Assembly (NCBI GenBank): GCA_024228935.1
Contig: JAAESX010000318.1
Span: 20,704 to 84,703, forward strand
DNA length: 64,000 nt
DNA from: Pseudomonadota bacterium
GTDB taxonomy: Bacteria > Myxococcota_A > UBA796 > CAJQPC01
Reading direction: 5' to 3'
Numbering within the stretch: position 1 is the stretch's first letter; each line of letters starts with the position of its first letter. The position numbers were made by a program, and so were the translations under genes. A model generated the notes under the pieces. It saw only the letters and a program-made list of their open reading frames with translations. It was not told the origin of the DNA and searched no databases. Positions 24,397-32,826 of the stretch are shown here, piece after piece.

Positions 24397-26710
24397 GACT
24401 TCACGTACGACGACTGCGGCCGCGTGGCGGTCCGCGACACCTCGATCGATGGCGGGACGGCCCGGACGACGGAGTGGACATGGGCGGATGATGGCGCCCT
24501 GGCCACGGTCGAACTTCCGTCCGGACGGACGCTCGACTACATCCGCGTCCCGATAGGCAGTGGCACCAGCGGGGTCGACCATGTCGTCGTTCGGATTGAC
24601 CTGAACGGCACGATGGCGGCCCAGGTCAACGGCCGCGATTGGATGCACCGGCCCGTGGACATCGCCGGGCCGGCAGGATTGATCCATCGGCAATGGGACG
24701 CGATGGGCCGGCTCAAGAGCCGCGTCGCAGGCGCCACGGAGTGGTGGGGCTCGTTCGACGACCGCGGCCGCCTGTTCACCGAGACGGTCACCGCGCCGTC
24801 CGCCGGCACTTGGACCAACCACTACACCTACGAGGAGCCGGGCTGGCTCGTCTTGGAGCAGCGTGGCCGGACCGGCGAGACGCTGCAGTACGTCTATGAC
24901 AACGCGGGGAACCGAACGGAGCGCTGGCTGAACGGGACGCTGGACCAGACCATCACCTGGGACGGCTCGAACGCCACGCACGTCGACGGGACGGCGCTCT
25001 TGCACGACGACTGGGAACAGGTCGACACCGACCAGAACGGCTTCGTCTACACCCGCGACAGCCGTGGGCAGGTGGCGGGCATCTCGGATGGCACGACCGA
25101 CCTGGTAGAGCTCGTCCGCGATGGGCGCGGCCTCGCTATCCACGAGGACGACGGAGGCGCGAACGCCCGTTTGACCACGTGGGGCCTCGGCATGGGCCAA
25201 CTTCCACTGGAGGTGCGCGCTTCGGACGGCAATGACCTGACCTACCTACAGATCGCTGGTGAGTGGGTGGGCGTTGCCGAGGGCGTCGGCACCATGTCGA
25301 CCACCCATCCGGTGGTCACCGACCACAACGCCAACGTCATCTCGTTCGGCAGCGAGGAGCTTGAGCGCGATTCGGCGTTCGGTACGGGCCCGACCGAGGC
25401 AGCAGACGCCGAGGAGCGGTTCCTGTTCGGGCGGCTCGCCGCGCTACCCGATGTTCCTGGCGTGATGCTGGCGCAGCAGCGGCTGTACGACGGCGACACT
25501 GGCCGGTTCCTGGCGCCTGACCCGATCGGGCTCGAAGGAGGGATGCACCGTTCGCGGTACGTGTCGAACCTGCCGACAGGCTGGATCGATCCGACGGGAC
25601 TGGCGGGCTGGACGGAGACGGACGAGTGGGAGATGGTGATGGCCGGAGCGGCCACGATGAAGTCTGGCGACGGAGTGAAGTTCAGCAAGTTCACCAACTT
25701 CTTCGCAGTGGAGAACTCGGCGCCCGACTGGGCAGGGCTGCAGGACGGCTTCGAGTCACTCGGCGGCGACCGCAACCCGCTGCACTCAGGCGACATCAAG
25801 TCGTTCATGAAGGAGGCTCAGTACCACTCGAAGGAGCACGGAACGCAACAACGGGGGTTCCGACGAACAGGCAACTTCCGCCAGGGCGTCGGGGACCGTC
25901 AGTACAACCGGCGCCAACGTCGGAGCGGCCGCAAGCATCGGCGAGCCGTTCGGCGCGGGACGGTGATGTTGGATGCCTTGGATGACATGGATCCCGGGCT
26001 CTCGCCCGAGCTCAAGGCGGCCCTCGGCACGGTTGGACCGCAAGCCTACGCCGGAGAGGGCGGAGGAGGTCCGACAGCAAACGAACCACACCCCGGCTTC
26101 GACGCTCCGATCTACCTTGACGAACCACACGTCTACGGGACCGCGCCTGCGCCCCTGAGCCCCCCCGCCGGAACTGCGGCGAGGGCAGGCGCCCCAGCCC
26201 GAGCTGCCGCCGCCGCCTGGGCTATCAACGAGTACGGAAACGCGACTCAGACCACCCAGTGGCTGCCCTCGGCTTCGAGTCCACACGCGCCCTATGCGGA
26301 AGAGGACTTTACGAAGTGCAACCTCTTCTTCCACGAGGCGTTCAGCACCGGCGCCGGTGTAGAACTCCCTCAGACGCTCCGCTTTTCGATAACCGAAGAC
26401 GGGCTGAAGACGTACCGGAGCCCAGCTACCGCTGCCGAGCTGCGGAGTCCGTTAATCCCCCCGGCTATTCTCCTACTCGACGGACAAGTCCACCGTGGAA
26501 CTGGGTACAGCGGTCGTCCAGCGAGGCCACGTCATGTTGGTCACCGAGGAGATCTTCGACGCCCGCGGCAACCACGAGGACTGGCGGCTCACCTATGCTG
26601 GCGCAGCTGGTACAGGAAGCACAAACGGACTGAAACAGAAGAGGCTAAGTGATTTCTACGTCAATGGCCGGACCCCTGATTTGGTCTTCCGCACGGACCG
26701 AGGTCCGTAG
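24391..26710 (+). CDS. RHS-repeat toxin C-terminal part, 5'-truncated and frameshifted in the toxin tip
   Basis: Begins abruptly in RHS/YD repeats (GRHDFTYDDCGRVAVRDTS, HYTYEEPGWLVLEQRGRTGE, LQYVYDNAGNRTERWLNGTL) with no N-terminal half; no ATG exists in the first repeats (first in-frame start GTG 24424). The RHS core end is intact: RLYDGDTGRFLAPDPIGLEG ... SNLPTGWIDPTGL (~25480-25600). After it comes a variable toxin region of ~370 residues with lower G+C and basic patches (YNRRQRRSGRKHRRAVRRG). The main frame stops at 26652, but the sensible end is one frame over (KSTVELGTAVVQRGHVML ... TPDLVFRTDRGP, stop 26710). A frame change therefore lies near 26457-26495, by a C6 run. The toxin activity is not recognisable. 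Confidence 0.75.
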
Positions 26711-26716
26711 TCAAGC

Positions 26717-27127
26717 ATGACACCGATGCTCGCACTCGCATGCGCGTCTATCCAAGGCTAGGAGCCCTATGAGAACGCCGGCTACTGTCCCGATTGTGTG
26801 GACGTCGACGCCGACTTCCAGCGGCTCGTTGAAGCAAGAGACCTGCACGTCGATGCCGCCACCTGCCTTGCCGGCTGCCCGGGCATTCGACCACGCATGT
26901 ACCACATCGTGGAGTCGTCGAAGTCGGCAGCCGAAGTGGCCGTCGCACTCGACGTCCTGAATCAGGAGCGGGCGGCCAGCGACCGACCGCTCTTCCTGGC
27001 CGCCCTCCAACACGAAGCTCCGCGGGTCCGGCGTCAGGCGGCGCTCGGCCTCCGATCGACCGAACTGCAAGCCGAGGAACATCAGGACGAACTCGCCGCC
27101 GCCCTGGCGTGCACCACCCCCGACTGA
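26717..27127 (+). pseudogene. Putative RHS immunity lipoprotein interrupted by an in-frame TAG
   Basis: Starts six bases after the toxin stop. ATG 26717 opens MTPMLALACASIQG (lipobox Cys9), then TAG at 26759-26761, then the same frame continues EPYENAGYCPDCVDVDADFQ and on to TGA 27125-27127. The distal part has HEAT-like helices (EVAVALDVLNQERAASD, LFLAALQHEAPRVRRQAALG). Position, size and lipoprotein nature fit a cognate immunity protein. TAG is one change from TAC/TAT (Tyr). TAG ends other genes here, so recoding is unlikely. 137 codons in all. Confidence 0.6.
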
Positions 27128-27401
27128 CCCCACCCCCGGCACCGCACCCCCCCCCCGCAGCTACAACCCGATTGTGTGGTTCCTGGTGGCTTCTACGGGC
27201 ACGACTCCGCCAGACGCCGAGCGGCGTCGGAGGATGGTCCTGACGTGACCAGAAGTGGGAGAGTCGCTCTTGGCACCGACCCATCGCGCGGTGCGGGGAA
27301 CGATGGGGAACATGTTCCCCGCGTCGGCCGTCTTGGGCCGTTTCGGGCCGCTCTGCGGGCGATTGCCGGCAGGTAAGTGGCTGAAATCACGTAAGAGAGC
27401 T
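27128..27401. other. Non-coding stretch downstream of the RHS module
   Basis: 274 bases without a convincing gene. Contains a C10 run (27147-27156), a short degraded-looking reading frame (YNPIVWFLVASTGTTPP), and a perfect 16-bp palindrome at 27305-27320. Lower G+C than its surroundings. No terminator hairpin with T-run seen. Confidence 0.5.
27305..27320. promoter_or_regulatory. Perfect 16-bp palindrome, possible operator
   Basis: GGGGAACATGTTCCCC. Perfect dyad in the non-coding gap between the RHS module and a leftward gene end. It could be a repressor site, but no start codon is close on either strand and no partner copy was found in the window. Confidence 0.35.
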
Positions 27402-28030
27402 CTACCCCCAGTAGAACGCGATGCCGTGCTGCCAGATGAACATGTTCCTCGAGCTGTCCGCGGGGTTGCGTGCCCACTGGAACCCCAGGGTGGGAGCGAT
27501 CGTCAGCGGCTCGGTGTGCCAGGCGAACCCGAAGGTCTGGCCCGGCAGTAGCCGGGTGTCCGGCGCGGCTCCCTTGCTCCAGGTGTGCTGGAGCGACAGG
27601 CGCGGGATGAGCATCAGCTCGTGGCCGCGGCGGGTGTTGACCCCGATGTAGAGCGGAACCTGGGCGGTGAGCGCCTGCCCGTGGATGCCGCTCATCCGGT
27701 AGTCGTCCCAGGCGAACGCGGTCCCGATGGAGACGTCGACCCCGGAGTAGGCGCTCGGTGCGCGGTGCAGCCGGTACTTCACGTCGGCCTGGGGTGGATC
27801 CAGACTGCCCAGAACGCCCACGCGCCCGCTGTGTACCCGACCTCCAGATCGTCGGTGATGCCTACCCGGACGCCGGTGTCCTGACGGAGGATCGGCCCTG
27901 CGGCGGGGCTGGCGTCCACCCAGCCTCCCTCGTTCGAGATGTGCCACTCGACCTCGCCCTGATCCAGGGTTCGGGCCGTGCCCAGGCCACTCGTCGTCGC
28001 GCACGCGACCAGCAGGCTCAGAAGACCCAT
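27402..28030 (-). pseudogene. Outer-membrane beta-barrel-like lipoprotein, frameshifted
   Basis: ATG 28030 opens MGLLSLLVACATTSG (lipobox Cys10) and GEVEWHISNEGGWVDASPAA, VRVGITDDLEVGYTAGAWAF. That frame stops at 27779, while the next frame carries on the protein: DPPQADVKYRLHRAPSAYSG, VDVSIGTAFAWDDYR, LPGQTFGFAWHTEPLTIAPT, ending NMFIWQHGIAFYWG at 27402. Both halves have the alternating strands of a small barrel. A 1-bp indel between about 27795 and 27830 explains the break. The start overlaps the upstream gene's stop by 13 bases. Function unknown. Confidence 0.6.
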
Positions 28031-28581
28031 GAGCCCGTCTCCGAGACGTAGACCGCGCCCGAGCACATCTCCTGATCCGTCTCCCACGACAGGTCGTCGT
28101 AGGGGTTCATCCAGGTGCACTCGATGTAGAGCTCTTCCCCGGGTGCCAGCGTCGTGGGCTCGGCGAACCAGTAGTCGGCCGGGGTCGCTCTCCAGCGGGA
28201 CCTGGTCGCTCTCGTCTCCGAGCGGCATGTCCTGCTCGAGCCAGCCCACGAGGACGTCGAGCTCGTCCTGCGAGAGGCTGCGGTCCGTGGCGTAGTCCTT
28301 TCCGCAGCAGTCCTCAGCGGCATCTCCCCGCGGACGACGGCCTCGTAGACCGGCTGGGCCATGGCCTCGACGTCCGCGTAGGTGGTGAGCGGGAAAGGAG
28401 CGGCCTCGCCGTCGGCATGGCAAGCCCCGCATTTCGCCGCCACGATCGGCTCGGCGTCGGCGTACCAGGTGACCTCCCGGTCCACTGGCGAGGCGGTGAG
28501 CGAGGTCGGGTCGTCGCAGTACTGGAGGTCCAGCACTCCGTCGTTTCCGTACCTGCAGGCGAGAAGGCTCAGCAGTGTCAT
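28018..28581 (-). pseudogene. Cytochrome c/copper-monooxygenase-like lipoprotein with two frame changes
   Basis: ATG 28581: MTLLSLLACRYGNDG (Cys9), then a c-type cytochrome segment (AEPIVAAKCGACHADGEAAP, haem motif CGACH; DVEAMAQPVYEAVVRGEMP). Near 28318 the sense moves one frame (AEDCCGKDYATDRSLSQDEL, DVLVGWLEQDMPLGDESD), and near 28185 it returns (DYWFAEPTTLAPGEELYIEC, TWMNPYDDLS, EMCSGAVYV). The last part resembles the C-terminal end of type II copper ascorbate-dependent monooxygenases, which are normally much longer. The second shift may therefore mark an internal deletion. Two compensating indels or a decayed gene. Confidence 0.6.
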
Positions 28582-28620
28582 GCGGCTTCGATACGCCAAC
28601 CGCGAGGACCCGAAACGGAA

Positions 28621-29976
28621 TCAGTCGCAGGCGTCCAGATCGAGTCCGGCTTCGGTCAGGGCCCGAGGCGAGCGGGCATCTGCCGCCGTGATGGCGTCGA
28701 GGTCCAGTCGCTCGACGGAGACGCCGAGCTCATCCTCGATCGCATCGAAGAACAGGTTGCCGAAGGCGGCGTAGCCCGTGTCGGTGAAGTGCACGCCGTC
28801 GAGAGACAGGAGCCCCCCGTACCGTTGGGTGCTCAGCTGCTGGCCGTCGCTCTCGAGCCCGAACTCACCCAGGTCCTCGGCGTACTGCCAGGCGTCGACG
28901 ACGTGGATCTGCGGGTAGTCCGCGGCCAGCTCGTCGAGCCGGGCGTTGTAGCGAACTGTGATGGCATCGGCCTCGTCGACCTTGGCCTGTTCGCTCACCG
29001 GGTCGTCGGCGCGCGCGACCTGGTCCTTCGCCGCCGGCAGGAGGCCAGGGCGAGGGGAGTTCGCGAGGAACACCTCGGCGTCACTCTCGGAGAGCTGGTC
29101 CAGGAGCCGCAGGATGTCGGCCTCCCACGTGTCCTCGTCCGTGATCATGTTCAGGTCGACGTGGCCGTTCAGCACCACGGCGCCGATGAGGTCGTTGCCG
29201 TAGGTGTCGAAGCAGAGGACCAGCGTCGGGTCCTGCTCGAGCACGAGCTCCACCGGCGTGATGGGGATCGAGTCGTTCAGGCCGCCGTACGGGTCGAGCA
29301 CCATGTGGGCGACGAAGCCCTTGGTGAAGTCGTCGGTCACGGGCTCGGTGAGGTCACTGACCTGGAAACCGCCGACCGCCGCGTTGTGGACGACCAGGTC
29401 TGGATCGATGCGCCCCAGGTCGTAGCGGAAGTTGTTGTCTTCGTCGTTGAGGACGTTGAGGACGTCGATCGCGGCGTCGGTGACGTGCTTCACGACGGCT
29501 GGGCTGGTGCACTCGGGGGCCGGACCGATGTCGTCGGGGGTGATGGTCGGGAAGAGGGGGTCGACGAGCAGCGGGATGCCGTAGTGGGCGCCGACCTGGC
29601 GCGTCATCTGGGCGCCGGGGGACATCAGGTTCGCGTGGAACGTGGGCACCCCGTCCTGGACGCCCTGGGTCAGGCTGGCGCCGATGCCGACCACGCGGTC
29701 GAACAGCGGGTCGGCGGTGGGGGCGACGGTCAGGGGCCCGGCGAAGATCTCCAGGTCTTCGGAGTACACCAGGACGTCGTGCTCGCCGGCGAGGGCGCCC
29801 TGGAAGACAGCCGTGACCTGTGTGCCGTCCTGTTGGAGGTCGTACGCCAGGGCACCGCCGACCGTGATGCGGTCGACGGGGACGTCGGTGGTGAGCTCGA
29901 TGGGCACGTGGCCGAAGCCGGGTGCGTCCACGGTGGTCAGCTCGGCGCCGGGGGCGCATGCGAAGAGGAGGAGCAT
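28621..29976 (-). CDS. SGNH/GDSL-family hydrolase lipoprotein
   Basis: 451 aa. MLLLFACAPG leader (Cys7 from ATG 29976; a GTG three bases upstream is also possible). A short Ig-like N-domain (residues ~15-85) precedes the esterase: block I VGIGASLTQGVQDG with nucleophile Ser101, Gly in AAVGGFQVSDL, Asn in CFDTYGNDLIG, and block V LSLDGVHFTDTGYAAFG (Asp and His). Typical lipase/esterase catalytic layout; substrate unknown. ATG overlaps the TGA of the upstream sulfatase-fold gene (TGATG), so both are co-made surface enzymes. Confidence 0.82.
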   Translation of the reverse strand: MLLLFACAPGAELTTVDAPGFGHVPIELTTDVPVDRITVGGALAYDLQQDGTQVTAVFQGALAGEHDVLVYSEDLEIFAGPLTVAPTADPLFDRVVGIGASLTQGVQDGVPTFHANLMSPGAQMTRQVGAHYGIPLLVDPLFPTITPDDIGPAPECTSPAVVKHVTDAAIDVLNVLNDEDNNFRYDLGRIDPDLVVHNAAVGGFQVSDLTEPVTDDFTKGFVAHMVLDPYGGLNDSIPITPVELVLEQDPTLVLCFDTYGNDLIGAVVLNGHVDLNMITDEDTWEADILRLLDQLSESDAEVFLANSPRPGLLPAAKDQVARADDPVSEQAKVDEADAITVRYNARLDELAADYPQIHVVDAWQYAEDLGEFGLESDGQQLSTQRYGGLLSLDGVHFTDTGYAAFGNLFFDAIEDELGVSVERLDLDAITAADARSPRALTEAGLDLDACD

Positions 29977-31238
29977 CACTCTACGTACCCTGCGGCGCGG
30001 AGGCGCTCCAGCAGCGCCGGGTCCATCTCGACGGGTGCCGCGGCCGAGGCCTGGGCTGCCGCGACCAGCTCGCTCAGGGGATCACAGGCGACGTCGACGG
30101 GAGCCAGCTCGCCGGGGTCCGCCGCCAGGTCCACGCGCGTGCAGGCGCCTTCGGTCCAGGTCCACTTCACGTCGTCCTCCCAGCGCGCCACCGAGGTGTG
30201 CACGCCCTTGGTGCCTGAGCTCAGGTTGGACCACAACAGGTCGGGGTAGGCGACCGATTCGGCCGGAGCGAGCTGCGAGGGGAGCGCGCCGTCCCGCACC
30301 ACGTGGAACGCGTGCAGGCTGGCGAGCTCGGCGGGCAGCTCGATGGCTGGCGAGGTCAGCATGAAGACCCGCTGGTTCGGCTCCCACAGGTACCGGCCGT
30401 GATCGACCAGCCCGTGCTCTCCGAGGAACTCACCATGGTCGGAGACCACGACCAGGCGCCTGGGGCCATCTCGCGTCGCGTCCAGCCGCGCGAGCACGCC
30501 GTCGAGCACCTCGTCCGCCCGGTACAGGCCGTAGTCGTAGCCGTTCTGCGCTCGGTCGAGATGGTCCTCGAGCTCCGCGCCGGTCCAAGCGCCGCTGTAG
30601 ACCTGCTTCATCCAGGGCCGATGCTCGGGCTGCGCTTGCACCCAGTCGAGTCCCGGGGGCACCGCAGACCAGGGCTGGTGCGCGTCGGCGATGTTCACGA
30701 ACAGGAAGAGAGGCTCCTCCTTCGGCGCGAGCGCAAGGATGTCGTCGACCGCCGCGAGCATGTCGGCTCCCCACAGCTGGCCCATCTCGGCGGCCGCGCG
30801 CCCTTTCTTGAAGCCGCGGAAGAGGCCGGCCTCGCCGCTGACCACCGGGTTTCCGGAGAGGATGGCGGTGAAGTAGCCGGACTCCTGGAAGTGCTCGGCG
30901 AGGGTGGGAAGCGTGTCCGTCAGCGGGCGGATCCGCATCGTCCCCATCAGCGGCTGGCCCGTGTCCGGGAGGCTGTGTGCCCCGTGCCGCACGACCGGCT
31001 GGCCTGTGAAGAACGAGGCGTGGCTCGGCAGGGTCCAGTCGCCGGAGCTCACCAGGTCGCAGCTGATGCCTGCCCCGGAGGCGACCAGGCGGTCGAGCGT
31101 GGGCGTCGTCGGCCGGTCGTACCCGCAAGCGGACACGTGGTCGGCACGGGCGGTGTCGAGCACCACGAACACCACGTCTGGAGCCCGCTCGGGCTCTTGC
31201 GGCGGGGGTGAGGAGCAGGCCAGGAGGAGGAGGAGCAC
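29976..31238 (-). CDS. Sulfatase-fold (alkaline phosphatase superfamily) lipoprotein
   Basis: 420 aa, GTG start, MLLLLLACSS leader (Cys8). Superfamily motifs: VVFVVLDTARADHVSACGYD (metal Asp28), LVVVSDHGEFLGEHGLVDHG (metal Asp/His) and nucleophile region SGDWTLPSHASFFTG. The sulfatase maturation motif C/S-x-P-x-R is missing: the nucleophile position is Thr69 and the Arg position is His. So it is more likely a phospho-transferase or phosphodiesterase type enzyme than an FGly sulfatase. Ends LLERLRAAGYVE like its relatives. First gene of a two-gene unit with the SGNH hydrolase. Confidence 0.82.
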   Translation of the reverse strand: MLLLLLACSSPPPQEPERAPDVVFVVLDTARADHVSACGYDRPTTPTLDRLVASGAGISCDLVSSGDWTLPSHASFFTGQPVVRHGAHSLPDTGQPLMGTMRIRPLTDTLPTLAEHFQESGYFTAILSGNPVVSGEAGLFRGFKKGRAAAEMGQLWGADMLAAVDDILALAPKEEPLFLFVNIADAHQPWSAVPPGLDWVQAQPEHRPWMKQVYSGAWTGAELEDHLDRAQNGYDYGLYRADEVLDGVLARLDATRDGPRRLVVVSDHGEFLGEHGLVDHGRYLWEPNQRVFMLTSPAIELPAELASLHAFHVVRDGALPSQLAPAESVAYPDLLWSNLSSGTKGVHTSVARWEDDVKWTWTEGACTRVDLAADPGELAPVDVACDPLSELVAAAQASAAAPVEMDPALLERLRAAGYVE

Positions 31239-31261
31239 GGGCGCATGCTACAGGCTGGGCC

Positions 31262-31885
31262 ATGGCGTTGTGGGTCATCGAGACCGGGGTTCCCCGGGAG
31301 CGCATCGAAGCTGCTCGCGGGCGGTTCGCGGACATGTTCCAGGTCGCGCTGGGGCCGTGTCGGGTCGCGGACGCCCAGCTGGGTGAGAGGCCCACGGGCC
31401 CGATCGACGGCGTCGTCATCTCCGGGAGCCCCAGCAGCGTGCCCGATCGAGAGCCCTGGTCCGAGGCGCTCGCGGAGTGGATTCGGGAGAACGCGGGGCG
31501 GTTCCAGATGCTCGGGGTCTGCTACGGCCACCAGCTCATGGCGCACGCGCTCGGGGGCGAGGTGCGCACGATGCCGGATGGACCCGAGCTGGGCACGTTC
31601 CGGCTCGAGCAGCTCGATGGGGACTGGTTCGAGGTGGGTGAGCTCGCTCATGAGGTCCACTTCGACGAGGTGGTCACGCCGCCCCCGAGCGCCCGGGTCC
31701 TGGCGCGCTCGGAGCGCTGTCCGGTCCAGGCCCTGGCGTACGACGACTGGGGTCGCTCGGTGCAGTTCCATCCGGAGTTCGACGCCGAGGTCATGCGGGT
31801 GTACGGCGGCGTGTACGAGGTCGACGTGGACGTGACCGCGTTCGATGCGGGGGCGGTGCTCCGCCACTGGCGCGCGCGGATCTGA
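31262..31885 (+). CDS. Class I glutamine amidotransferase-like protein
   Basis: 207 aa. Triad residues visible: Cys87 in MLGVCYGHQLMAHALGG, His and Glu in VQFHPEFDAEVM; the oxyanion region DGVVISGSPSSVPDREPW is typical. Stand-alone domain of the GuaA-N-like family, often acting on glutamine, gamma-glutamyl compounds or as a peptidase. No synthase partner is adjacent. The 3' third overlaps a convergent frame by 238 bp. Confidence 0.82.
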   Translation: MALWVIETGVPRERIEAARGRFADMFQVALGPCRVADAQLGERPTGPIDGVVISGSPSSVPDREPWSEALAEWIRENAGRFQMLGVCYGHQLMAHALGGEVRTMPDGPELGTFRLEQLDGDWFEVGELAHEVHFDEVVTPPPSARVLARSERCPVQALAYDDWGRSVQFHPEFDAEVMRVYGGVYEVDVDVTAFDAGAVLRHWRARI

Positions 31886-32415
31886 CGCCACCCGAGCTGC
31901 CGCCGGACGGCCTCGAGCTGCCAGGCGGATGCGGGCTCCTCGGCCAGGGCGCGGAACGTCGGCAGGTGCATCCCCAGCTCGTGGGCCGCGGCCCGTGGGG
32001 CGCTCATCCCGACATGGGCGGCCGCCGCCTGGACGCTGGGCGGGCAGGTACGCCACAGCGTGCCGGCGACCTCCTCGGCCGCTCGCCGCAGCCCGGTGAC
32101 GCCCTGGGGCGGTGGGATGTCGGCCCGTCCGAGGCCGACCACCCCCAGGCGCGGCAGGTCGTCCCCGAGCAGCTCGCGCAGACGGAATGAGGTGCGCGGT
32201 GCCAGGTCGCGCATCCCGAGCGCGTCCTGGGCAGGCGTCGTGTCCGGGTGCGCGTCCGTCCAGTGCAGGACCTCGTCGGGGGTCGAGGTGTCCAGGAACC
32301 ACGCCTCGCGGCCTCGGGCGCCGAACAGCGTGGCCCCCTGGGTGTCCGCCCAGCGGACGAAGCGCCAGCGCATGCGTCGGTTGTTCAGCGGCAGGGGGAG
32401 TCGAAGGCGCTTCAT
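31648..32415 (-). CDS. Hypothetical protein with long 3' overlap
   Basis: Not recognised. ATG 32415 overlaps the stop of the upstream small gene (ATGA), which supports it. Residues 1-~175 have protein-like composition (MRWRFVRWADTQGATLFGAR, REAWFLDTSTPDEVLHWTDA, FRLRELLGDDLPRLGVVGLG) and end in a helical, possibly DNA-binding stretch (SVQAAAAHVGMSAPRAAAHE). The last ~79 residues are antisense to the amidotransferase and low in character (Ser/Thr-rich), so the original stop near 31886 was probably lost to a frameshift. Confidence 0.5.
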   Translation of the reverse strand: MKRLRLPLPLNNRRMRWRFVRWADTQGATLFGARGREAWFLDTSTPDEVLHWTDAHPDTTPAQDALGMRDLAPRTSFRLRELLGDDLPRLGVVGLGRADIPPPQGVTGLRRAAEEVAGTLWRTCPPSVQAAAAHVGMSAPRAAAHELGMHLPTFRALAEEPASAWQLEAVRRQLGWRQIRARQWRSTAPASNAVTSTSTSYTPPYTRMTSASNSGWNCTERPQSSYARAWTGQRSERARTRALGGGVTTSSKWTS

Positions 32416-32636
32416 CGCCGCCACCAGCGCGAGGGGTCGTCGCCATCGCAGTCCGCGTCGATCCCGTCCCCCGGGCGGTCGCGTCGCCCGGGGTGGACCC
32501 GCTTGTCCCGGTCGTTGCAGTCGCCGCCGCCGACCAGGACCGAGGGCCAGCCGTCGCCGTCCTGGTCCACGAGATCCACGCCGTCGCCGTCCTGATCCAC
32601 CCCGTCGTAGGGGATCTCCGCGAGCCACATCCACAT
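32412..32636 (-). CDS. Short MopE-like calcium-binding repeat protein (74 aa)
   Basis: MWMWLAEIPYDG then Asp-rich repeats: DQDGDGVDLVDQDGDGWPSV, GGGDCNDRDKRVHPG, GIDADCDGDD. The DCNDRD...DGIDADCDGDD unit is the MopE/thrombospondin-3-like Ca2+ motif seen in longer surface proteins of this window. Only a very short hydrophobic start, so export is uncertain; may be the remnant of a larger surface protein. ATGA-coupled to the following gene. Confidence 0.55.
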   Translation of the reverse strand: MWMWLAEIPYDGVDQDGDGVDLVDQDGDGWPSVLVGGGDCNDRDKRVHPGRRDRPGDGIDADCDGDDPSRWWRR

Positions 32637-32720
32637 CAACACACACACCTCCGTCTGAGGCGGGGTCGAATGCAGCCCGCGTGCCAGCTCCAAGTGGCTG
32701 GAATCCCGTTGGCCCACCCG

Positions 32721-32749
32721 GAACAGGTCGCGTCTGGCGCGACTTGTTC
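32721..32749 (+). promoter_or_regulatory. Strong hairpin in the glnS leader region
   Basis: GAACAGGTCGCG (32721-32732), loop tctgg, CGCGACTTGTTC (32738-32749): a 12-bp stem with one G-U pair. 77 bases ahead of the glnS ATG, no T-run. Could be an attenuator, protein-binding leader element or a stand-alone structure in the divergent promoter region (32637-32826). Confidence 0.5.
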
Positions 32750-32826
32750 TCGGGACGATCGAACCGACGTCAGGGGTGTCCCCGCCCGGCCGCGGGGTGG
32801 TTAGTTCCTGCGCCGAGGTGACGACC

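Noticed and set aside
27305..27320. LexA box of the GAAC-N4-GTTC type
   Set aside because: The spacing is GAAC-N2-GTTC, not N4, and no SOS gene is adjacent.
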